The notes under the pieces: generated by a model
Database searches by the model: none
What the model saw: only the letters and a program-made list of their open reading frames with translations
Told to the model about the DNA's origin: nothing
Assembly (NCBI GenBank): GCA_963383645.1
Contig: OY726569.1
Coordinates: forward strand, 77,656,135 to 77,720,134
DNA: 64,000 nucleotides
Direction of reading: 5' to 3'
From: Muscardinus avellanarius
Lineage: Eukaryota; Chordata; Mammalia; Rodentia; Gliridae
Program-made: the position numbers and the translations under genes
Part shown: piece after piece, positions 24,371-31,960 of the stretch
Numbering within the stretch: the stretch's first letter is position 1
Layout of the letters: every line of letters starts with the position of its first letter

Positions 24371-24889
24371 TTAGAAGCCCAGCATGGTTTAACACACCTA
24401 TAATCCCAGTATTTGGGATTACAATTACTGAGACATACATCTATCTAGTGAGACTGTTTCAAAATAAGAAGTAGGGCTGGAGATGTAGCTGGGAGCTAGA
24501 ATACTTCTGGGTTCAATCCCTAGTGTACACACACACACACACGTAGAAGATAACCTTTTTTATTTTTGGTGGTACAGGGATTTGAACCCCTGGGGCATTC
24601 TATGAGCCACACTCCTAAACCTATTTTTAATTTTTAGAGAGGGTGTAAGTTGCTGAGGGCCTTGCCAACTAACTGAGACTGGCCTTGAACCTGTGATCCT
24701 CCTGTCTCAGCCTCCCAAGTACTGAGTTTACAGGCTTTGGTCACCACATCCAGTCAGCCTTTTCAAAATAAGATTTGAACGTTCCTACTTGTCTTTCTCT
24801 TGTTAAAGGAAAAGATTGGTCCTGATCTTAGGTATGTGTGTAAGAACTTGTTAAAATCTGCTAATTACATTGGAGAGTAGGAAGCAGGA

Positions 24890-24895
24890 GTGTTT
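24890..24895 (+). repeat. Provirus target-site duplication, left copy
   Basis: GTGTTT immediately before the LTR's 5' TGTCGG. The same six bases follow the 3' LTR at 30579-30584. Six bases is the staggered-cut size expected for IAP and other betaretrovirus-like integrases. Confidence 0.9.
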
Positions 24896-25154
24896 TGTCG
24901 GGGCCCACTCGGCTGGACTGAGATGGCACCCAGGCTTGTTGCCAGCGTGGATTTAAGATGGCGCCTAGGCTTGGAGCCAAGTCATGAGACTCACAAGATG
25001 GACGTTTCCTTGAGCATGCGCAGTGTGCCATGCTACGTGCCTGCAGAATGATCAGTGACGCAGCACCTTGTGCTACCACCAGCCTGCCTATTAGAAAGTC
25101 AGAAGTGTGCATGCCCTAGCTGTGGGAAGCTTGGGGTTGGTAGGGGATAGAGGG

Positions 25155-25185
<31 letters not shown>

Positions 25186-25548
25186 GGTGGTACTGGGGTT
25201 CCTGGAAGCCCTTCTATCTCCGGACTACACTCCCAGACCTATTTTTACATTTTTATTTGGAAACAGGGTCTCCTAAGCCAGCGCGCGCAGCTGGCTTCAA
25301 ATCTGCGTGATCCTCCTGTCTCTGCCTCCCAAGTGCGGGGATTACAAGCGTGCGCCACCACGCCTGGCTAGAGGGAGGGATTTTGATGCTGATATATATT
25401 GTGCATGCTGTACGCATAAAGGAGGAAGAAGAAGAGACATATTATTGAGACATATTAAGGATCCATTAAAGAAGAATTCATATTTCAGCTGAAGAGGTGT
25501 CTGTGTCGTTCTCTAAGCCCCTGCGGGTCGGAGTCTTGGGGGACGATA
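24896..25548 (+). repeat. 5' LTR of provirus, split by a SINE
   Basis: Begins TGTCGGGGCCCACTCGG and ends GGGGGACGATA. Without the inserted SINE it is about 430 bp, matching the 3' LTR. Three ATGG motifs sit near the left end, including AAGATGGCGCC (24956-24966), resembling a YY1 site. A TGACGCA CRE/ATF-like box is at about 25055-25061, a TATA-like GATATATATTG near 25388 and ATTAAA near 25465. The LTR ends in TA rather than the usual CA. Splitting of U3 by the SINE probably weakens this promoter. Confidence 0.93.
25164..25368 (-). repeat. Antisense SINE inserted into the 5' LTR
   Basis: B1-dID copy with a T-rich left end, GGTGGTACTGGGGTTCCTGG and a right end CGCCACCACGCCTGGC. It is flanked by the direct repeat TAGAGGGAGGGATTTT (25148-25163 and 25369-25384). 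It is absent from the 3' LTR, so it landed after the provirus and dates the SINE subfamily as younger than the provirus. Confidence 0.93.
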
Positions 25549-25550
25549 AG

Positions 25551-25568
25551 TGGTGCCGAAACCCGGGA
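25551..25568 (+). other. Primer-binding site, tRNA-Phe
   Basis: TGGTGCCGAAACCCGGGA, two bases after the LTR end. It is complementary to the 3' end of tRNA-Phe plus CCA over all 18 positions, as in IAP elements. Confidence 0.93.
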
Positions 25569-25752
25569 TAAACAACGTAGCAAAAAGTTCGCAGGTAAGC
25601 GACAAAATAAGATAAGGCTCGCGGATAAGCGAGAGACAGCTGTGAAAGTTCGCAGGTAATTGCGACAATAAGTTCGCAGGTGATTGCGACGATAGGCTCG
25701 CAGGTGATTGGGACATAGGTGTGTAGGAGTTTGTGACAAAGTAAAACTTTTC

Positions 25753-26544
25753 ATGGGGTCTAAGGTTGCTACCATGAAGGTCAAAGAGGCTCTTTGTAAC
25801 ATTCTGTCTAAGGGAGGAGTGAAAGTGAAAGCAGCCACTTTAGAAAATTTTCTTAGCACAGTTAAAACGATAGCTCCATAGTTTTTGGAAGAAGGATATG
25901 TTAACATTTCTCAGTGGAAACGTCTTGGTCAGGATCTTCTTAAGGCCAATGCCGAAGGGGCTCTCCCACCTGGGACATTGGCTATCTGGAGTTTAATTAA
26001 AGCATGCCTGGCAGATAAAACAAAAAGGTATCGTCAAGTTCTGGCTGAAGGCTCTAATGCTTTAGAGGAAGCAAAAGAAGAGATTTCAGAGCAAAGTCAA
26101 CAGGCAGATTCTCACAGGGACGAGGAGTCCTCTGAAAGCAACTCCTCCGATTCCTCCAAGGAACAAGAGACATGGCCTGTTCCACCAAAAAGAGATAAGG
26201 AGGAAGAAGCCTTGTTAGAATCTTGGCGCAGGTTCCAAATGTCTTATAACAGTAAAAAGAAACATCCTGAACCTTCCGCTCCTCCCCCTCCCTCTCCTAG
26301 TCCGCCGCCATATCTTACTGAGAAAGAAAAGTCTGATAGGCGGAAGACATCTGAGGCTAGTCTGTGGGCAGAGATTTTGCCTACACCAGGAGCATTTCCT
26401 GTGTTTCTTGACCAGAATCAACAAAGGTATCATGAGCCATTAGATTGGAAGATTGTTCAAAGATTAAAAGAAGCTGTGTCCACATATGGAGTGCAGGCTT
26501 CATTTACCTTGTCACTGGTGGATTCGACCATATTGCAGGCTTAG
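25753..26544 (+). pseudogene. gag: gag remnant: matrix region with stop, capsid truncated
   Basis: The gag frame opens at an ATG 185 bases after the primer site (MGSKVATMKVKEALCNILSK). It is broken by TAG at 25879-25881 after 42 codons and stays open in the same frame to 26544. Features seen: a matrix-like N-terminus (ISQWKRLGQDLLKANAEG), a Ser/Glu-rich acidic stretch, and a proline-rich segment ending PPPY, a classical late-budding motif that recruits NEDD4-type ubiquitin ligases. After it comes the beginning of a capsid-like segment (LDWKIVQRLKEAVSTYG). Frame and homology stop near 26525-26545, where an internal deletion joins to pol in a different frame. Most of capsid, nucleocapsid and protease are gone. 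Confidence 0.88.
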
Positions 26545-26545
26545 T

Positions 26546-28351
26546 AATGCTGACCTTAAACCTTTGTTTGATTTGCTAAAAGGGGATTCAGATTTATTTT
26601 CTTCACAATCATTAACACCTGAGGCACGAGCATGTATTCAACTCGTAGAGGAAAGATTATCTGAAGCACAAGTAGATCGTATAGATTATCAGAAAAAATT
26701 GCTGTTATGTATTCTTACCACAGATCTCACACCAACTGGAGTGTTGTGGCAAGAGGGTCCCATAATGTGGGTACACCTCCCTCATTCTCCCAAAAAAGTG
26801 TTGCCATGGTATCCAGCCTATGTTGCACAAATAATTATTAAGGCATTAAAGGCAACTCTGACTGCATTTGGGATGCAGCCTGATCTTATCATCACTCCAT
26901 ATACTAAAGAACAGCTTGCCACTCTAGCTGCCAACAATTCTGACTGGGCTATTGTGCATGTAATGGCCACAGGACAACTCGATAATCATTATCCACAACA
27001 TCCATGGCTCAGGTTTGTTTTGGCTCATCCTATTATTTTTCCTAAAATCACTCGATCTGCACCGATTGCTGAAGCGCCAAATATTTTTACAGATGGATCC
27101 AAAGGAGGTATGGGAGTGATATTCAAAGAAGGCTCAGATCCACAAACTTTTCTTTTTCCCCATTCATCAGCACAGACAGTAGAGATTTTGACAGTGATTC
27201 AAATATTTATGCTCTATGATTCCACTCCATTCAATTTAATTTCAGATAGCTTATATGTGGTACAGGCACTTAATAGCCTTGAATGTGTAGGACATATTAA
27301 GGGACAATCTACTATTCTTTTATTATTGGCTAAGTTACAACAATATATTTGGAACCGAAAATGTTCCTTCTATGCAACCCACATACGAGCTCATTCAGGA
27401 CTTCCTGGACCGTTTGCTGAAGGCAATGCTATTGCAGATTTTCATACTCGAACTGTACTTATTTTTTCAAATGAAGACAAAGTTTTACAGGCTCAAGAAT
27501 TTCACAATAAATTTCATGTAAATTCCCAAACGCTGAGACTAAAATTTAAAATCACTAAAGAACAAACTCGACGCATTATATTGCAATGCAAAAATTGTTT
27601 GACATTACTGCCACAACCTACTACAGGAGTAAATCCTCGAGGTTTGCGACCTCTTCACCTATGGCAAATGGATGTCACACATGTTCTTAAATTTGGCTCT
27701 CTTAAATATGTACATGTTTCCGTGGATATATGTTCCGGAGTTATCTTTGCCTCTGCTCATACTGGAGAAAAGGCCCAACATGTAATTTCCCATTGTTTGC
27801 AGGCTTTTGCTGCCTGGGGCATCCGTCACCAAATTAAAACTGATAATGGACCTGCTTATGTTTCTCAAAGATTTTCTCATTTTTGTGCCCAAATGGCTAT
27901 ACAATTAAATCATGGATTACCATATAATCCACAGGGCCAAGACATAGTAGAACGAGCCCATGCCACTATTAAGTCTGCTTTAATAAAACAAAAAGGGGGA
28001 ATAGGGGCTCAATGGACCACACCAAAAGATAAACTAAATCTTATATTATTTATTCTAAATTTTTTAACGTTGGATGCCAATGGATGAACAGCAGCGGAAA
28101 GACATTACAGGCCTCATGAGCGCTATGCAGGGCAAAAAATGTGGAAAGATATTCTTACAGGAGCATGGAATGGTCCGGATCCAGTGCTAACGTGGGCTCG
28201 AGGGTCGGTGTGTGTTTTCCCACAGGACAAAGACTTGCCGATTTGGGTTCCTGAAAGATTGGTGCGCCATGTACAGGAACCAATGGAAGATGCCAAACAA
28301 CAAATGGATATGGCTAACTCTGTTGGTAATGTTCAACATTGGAATGGGTGA
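26546..28351 (+). pseudogene. pol: pol remnant: RT connection, RNase H and integrase
   Basis: One frame, open from 26486 to a TGA at 28085-28087 and continuing in frame after it to 28349-28351. Recognisable order: RT thumb/connection (DLKPLFDLLKGDSDL onward), RNase H with TDGSKGG (Asp codon at 27092), VEILTV, and ISDSLYVVQAL. Integrase follows, with a His-His-Cys-Cys zinc region (FHNKFH ... QCKNC) and the catalytic triad: Asp in QMDVTH (27671), Asp in KTDNGPAY (27842) and Glu in DIVERAH (27950). The last two are separated by 35 residues, as expected. The RT fingers and palm with the catalytic YxDD box are missing through the deletion. The in-frame TGA falls before the C-terminal integrase segment, so even the remaining enzyme would be truncated. 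Confidence 0.9.
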
Positions 28352-29886
28352 AAAAGATCTTTGGGGAATCATTTCTGCTTTCCCTCTTCCTTTACCTGTG
28401 TCCACCACTGCCACCATTTTTCCTCGGTTCTTTATGACCAATAGTTCCTTAAATTTGCCCTGGATTCCCTTTGATGAAGAAATTAGGCCTTATGCATTTT
28501 TTTAATATAACTTTAAGTGGCAGTTTATGTTTTTATGCTAATAAAATTTTGAATGATACCTATGATAGTCCTAATCCATGTGTGCAGTTATATAATCAGA
28601 CTATGGGAAAATTTCAGCCATTTAATAATTCCAGTCCCATAGGAAATGTTACTGTTTTGGAAGGATATGCTCCTTTAGCATTTTCTAGATATGAACATCC
28701 CGAAAATAAAACAGCTCCTTTGCAGCCACGGTGGGCTCCAAAATGTTATAGCCCACGTAGCTGGCCATTTAAATGGACTGACTGCCAAGACTCCAAGGTA
28801 GTCTGGGCCTCTTCAGGCTATGATTTAAGTTTTTCTCCAGACATATCTACTATGCGCAATCATACTTGGGCAGGATATAATTATACATATCAAAATCCTA
28901 TACAGTATAAGCCGCCCAATCCTTTTAATATTTGGCTTCTCTGTGGGATAGCAGGAGGCTGTACTGATATAACAGCTGTGTCTATGATTTTAGGGGGAAC
29001 TGTAAAAAATTGCAGCTATTCTCAAAATTTTTCCAATACTTTTGAGGATAGCATCAAAGTAAATTGTTCAATGGGACCACAACTCCCGTTTGGACACACT
29101 CCTGTTTGTGTAACTACTCCATTTTTTTGGCTTGTTTCTAGTAGTTCCTTAGTTAATGATAGTCTAGGTTGTTTTATTGATACCTGTTTTCTAACTTTCT
29201 GCTGGAATGCTTCTATACACCCTTGGGCAGTAGTAATGCGACTGCCTATAGCAGTTCCTTGGCCAATAAGAGTGGATGTAAATTCCCTTCCAGTTTTGCT
29301 GAACCGAGAAATGAGAGATTTTGGAATTTCTGCTCTTATTGCTGTAATTGTGGCCTCTGTGACCGCGGCAGTTACAGCTGCTGCCGCTTTGGCAACGTCT
29401 ATATATACTGCAGCCACTATGAATGCCCTATCCTCACATGCGGCTACTGCCATGGCTCAGCAAGCTCAAATAAATGGACAACTTAAAGCTGACATATTAA
29501 TGGTAAATCAAAGAGTAGACCTGTTACAAAAACAGGTTGACATTCTAGGGCAAATGGCGATGGTACCATGTATTCATAAATTATCTGGATTATGTATAAC
29601 GTATGTGCAGTATCAGAATTTCTCCCATGCAGGTAATTTGTCTCGGCAATTAAGCAAGATGCTTCTAGGGACTTGGAGCCGTAAATTTGAACACACCATG
29701 ATTGAGCTTCGAGTGTCCATCGTTGCAATTAATTCTACCCGTGTAGAAGTCGCCATAGTACAACAATGGATGGACTTGATACATGGAACATTGGGTTTCT
29801 TAAAAGATTGGGGTGGCATGGCATTCTGGGCATTCTTGCTGGTGGTAGCATGCTGTTTCCTGGTTGGATATATCAGACAAACTTGA
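28269..29886 (+). pseudogene. env: env remnant: nearly full-length, one frame break
   Basis: Starts at an ATG inside the end of pol in another frame, with a hydrophobic stretch ([10 protein letters not shown]) that looks like a signal peptide. That frame ends at 28505. From there the protein continues in another frame to TGA at 29884-29886; the switch lies at a seven-T run (28497-28503), consistent with a one-base length change. The second frame, open for 471 codons, has many N-linked glycosylation sequons, a hydrophobic alanine-rich fusion-peptide-like segment (about 29335-29405), a Cys-bearing loop (CIHKLSGLC) and a transmembrane segment near the C-terminus (AFWAFLLVVACCFLVGYI). I did not see a canonical basic furin site before the fusion-like segment. 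Over 1.4 kb without a stop is a notable degree of preservation. Confidence 0.88.
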
Positions 29887-29975
29887 CAACGCACACTGCA
29901 ACAACAGCGCATATTGGTGCAAGCTATGGCAGCCCTTGAAGCTGACTCATCTCCCCACATATGGCTCAGTATGCT

Positions 29976-30112
29976 GGATCGGTAGTCAGTGACAGGTAAG
30001 ATCGTCCCCGGGACCATATCAACCTAAGACAGGGAAACAATCATGCTATTGTTCTCCCAATGACGGGTAAAAATGGTCCTTGAGGGTCGACAACCTAAGA
30101 CAGACACGATCC
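29976..30112 (+). promoter_or_regulatory. CTE-like RNA export element between env and 3' LTR
   Basis: Contains two pairs of the motifs that define the constitutive transport element of Mason-Pfizer-type viruses, in the same order: GACAGGTAAG (29991), AACCTAAGACAGG (30021), GACGGGTAA (30062) and AACCTAAGACAG (30092). Pairing fits the known fold. An outer stem GGATCG/CGATCC (29976-29981 with 30107-30112) and an apical stem AACAAT/ATTGTT (30036-30041 with 30048-30053) can form, with side stems GTCC/GGAC (30004/30011) and GGTCC/GGGTC. CTEs bind NXF1 (TAP) so unspliced viral RNA leaves the nucleus. IAP elements are known to carry related CTEs, so the family assignment is expected; function here is inference. 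Confidence 0.82.
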
Positions 30113-30132
30113 CGAGCCTTATTTTAATAAAA

Positions 30133-30146
30133 CAAAAAGGGGGAGA
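30133..30146 (+). other. Polypurine tract
   Basis: CAAAAAGGGGGAGA directly before the 3' LTR's TGTCGG. It is the expected plus-strand primer in reverse transcription. Confidence 0.85.
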
Positions 30147-30578
30147 TGTCGGGGCCCACTCGGCTGGACCGAGATGGCACCCAGGCTTGTTGCCAGCGTG
30201 GATTCAAGATGGCGCCTAGGCTTGCAGCCAGGTCATGAGACTCACAAGATGGACGTCTCCTTGAGCATGCGCAGTGTGCCATGCTACGTGCCTGCAGAAT
30301 GATCAGTGACGCAGCACCTCGTGCTACCACCAGCCTGCCTATGAGAGAGTCAGAAGTGTGCATGCCCTAGCTGTGGGAAGCTTGGGGTTGGTAGGGAATA
30401 GAGGGACAGATTTTGATGCTGATATATATTGTGCGTGCTGTACTCATAAAGGAGGAAGAAGAAGAGACATATTATTGAGACATATTAAGGATCCATTAAA
30501 GAAGAATTCATATTTCAGCTGAAGAGGTGTCTGTGTCGTTCTCTAAGCCCCTGCGGGTTGGAGTCTTGGGGGACGATA
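30147..30578 (+). repeat. 3' LTR of provirus, uninterrupted
   Basis: 432 bp from TGTCGGGGCCCACTCGG to GGGGGACGATA, lacking the SINE found in the 5' copy. It carries the same ATGG cluster with AAGATGGCGCC, TGACGCA, TATA-like GATATATATTG and ATTAAA. I count about 14 single-base differences from the 5' LTR. As the intact LTR it is the one more likely to retain promoter activity, and it points toward PSEN1. Confidence 0.94.
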
Positions 30579-30639
30579 GTGTTTGTTTGGTACTAGGGTT
30601 GGAACCCAGAGGCATTCTATCCCGGAGCTACACTCCCAG

Positions 30640-30677
<38 letters not shown>

Positions 30678-31378
30678 GTCTCACAGTTGCAAAGGGCCTA
30701 AGTAACTGGGGCTGTCTGCGAACCCAGATCCTCTTGTCTCAACCTCCCAAATGCTAGGATTATAAGCATGAGCCACTACGCCAGGCTTTGGGAGAGAAAT
30801 TTAAAAGAAACTTGGGGGCAGTGTCATTTGGTTGTCCACTCCTATAATCTCAGCCCTAGGGAGGCTGAAGACAAGAGGATAGCAGATTTGAGGCCGATGT
30901 GAGATCTTGGCTGGTTCTGAGGTAGGCTGGCTCTGGGTCCAAACCCCAGTACCAAAAAAAAAAATGTCATTAGGCAGGTACTGTGTATCATGGTCAGTTT
31001 TAGTTTTCTGATTACCTGCGGTTTGAACATTCCTGCATTCACCTTTGGCTCAATAAGGTAATATTTATGTTTTACTTTTAGCTTTGAGCCGAATGTATGC
31101 GTGATAATGCTGCTTATGTTGGTACTTTTACCACAGTTGGAAAACTCAAGAGAGCAACCCACTGCGAACCAGATATTAGGTTTTGGAGTTAGAAATGTAA
31201 GATACGTTTTTCTACTCCCTAGAGGCTTACCATCTAGGAATACAGTGGTTCCCAAACTTGGAACCCAGAAGTCCAGGAAGGACAGGATGGCTTCACTGGG
31301 TGGAGAGAGAGGGCACAGGTTTATTTTACAATTTTAACTAGCATCTTCTCATAGGTTAGTTTTCATTTTGTAAAAGGT
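30579..31378. other. Spacer between provirus and PSEN1 CpG island
   Basis: Holds the right copy of the GTGTTT duplication, an antisense B1-dID SINE with a long T tract (about 30586-30786), an old sense SINE fragment (about 30826-30955) and about 400 bp of unique sequence leading into the CpG island. No open gene. Confidence 0.7.
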
Positions 31379-31960
31379 GCTAGGGAAGTCAGAGGCGGCA
31401 GGCCGGGGGCGTCGCTCGGGGACTAGCCGGCGGGTCGCCCAGCGCGGGCGCCCCCTCCGCGGCCGGAAGCCCCGCCCCGCCAACGTCGCCGGGACCGGAA
31501 GTGACGACACCGGCGAGGCTCTGGGCGGGGCCTGCAGGGCAGCTCTGGGGGCCGCGGCTCCACAGCGGAAACAAAACAGCGGCGGCCGGGACGCGAGCGC
31601 GGCGGCGGGCGGGCTGCGCGGCGGGGAAGGGGAAGGTGCGTGAGCCGGGCGTGGGGAGACGGCGGCGCCGGGGTCGCGCCAGGCCAGGGCGCCGCGAACG
31701 GCGGGCCGCGGAGCCGCCTCCCGAGGCTGAGGGGCGGGGCGCGGCCGGGGCACCGTCGAGCCCGCGTGGGAACCGAGGGGGCGGCCCGGCCTCGGGGCGG
31801 GGGCGGCGGGGGGCCGCCCTGCGAGCCCGGCCTGGCGGCGCTGGCCTCCGGGGGCGTCTCGGGGCGCAGGTGTCTGGGGCCCGCGTTGATCGCCCTCCCT
31901 GGAGTGGAGCCCGAGAAAGAGGAAGCGCCCTGGGCTGGGTCGGCTTGAGCAACTGTTGGA
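31379..31960 (+). promoter_or_regulatory. PSEN1: CpG-island promoter of PSEN1
   Basis: A sharp change to very high GC with dense CpG, in an otherwise AT-rich window. Sites visible: Ets-type CCGGAAG at 31463-31469 and again in CCGGAAGTGACG at 31495-31506, Sp1-type CCCCGCCCCGCC at 31470-31481 and GGGCGGGG at 31523-31530. There is no TATA box. The published PSEN1 promoter is TATA-less and Ets-dependent, which agrees. Open reading frames on both strands here only reflect GC richness. Confidence 0.88.
31545..31635 (+). other. PSEN1: PSEN1 exon 1 (non-coding), 5' end approximate
   Basis: The segment with GGAAACAAAACAGCGGC resembles my recollection of the start of human PSEN1 mRNA. It ends at GGGGAAG before the donor GTGCGTGAG at 31636. 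The transcription start is uncertain by tens of bases, and a nearby alternative donor is possible. Confidence 0.55.

Larger units (their letters stand above)
21791..24895. other. Intergenic spacer rich in SINEs
   Basis: Antisense B1-dID copies at about 21962-22174 and 22228-22448. The sense copy at 22497-22720 and antisense copy at 24022-24212 are listed separately. Partial sense copies lie at about 22816-22940, 23063-23190, 23378-23530 and 24376-24525, and an antisense one at 24562-24753. An L2-like relic is at 24250-24370. I see nothing gene-like at 23540-24000. Confidence 0.65.
24896..30578 (+). mobile_element. IAP-like class II endogenous retrovirus (provirus, defective)
   Basis: A 5.68-kb provirus in the same orientation as RBM25 and PSEN1. 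Its ends are two LTRs sharing nearly all sequence, bounded by the 6-bp target duplication GTGTTT (24890-24895 and 30579-30584). The order is 5' LTR, tRNA-Phe primer site, broken gag, deleted pol (late RT, RNase H, integrase), env, a CTE-like export element, purine tract, 3' LTR. A tRNA-Phe primer site, 6-bp duplication and class II pol are hallmarks of the intracisternal A-particle group; an env makes it comparable to the env-bearing branch. It cannot be autonomous: gag has a stop, the capsid-to-reverse-transcriptase interval is deleted, integrase has a stop, and env has a frame break. By eye the LTRs differ at about 14 of roughly 430 positions, suggesting insertion a few million years ago at rodent rates (inference). 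Confidence 0.95.

Noticed and set aside
24896..30578. Provirus as a recent exogenous or replication-competent virus
   Set aside because: gag stop, a large deletion removing the RT active site, an integrase stop, an env frame break and diverged LTRs show a defective endogenous copy.
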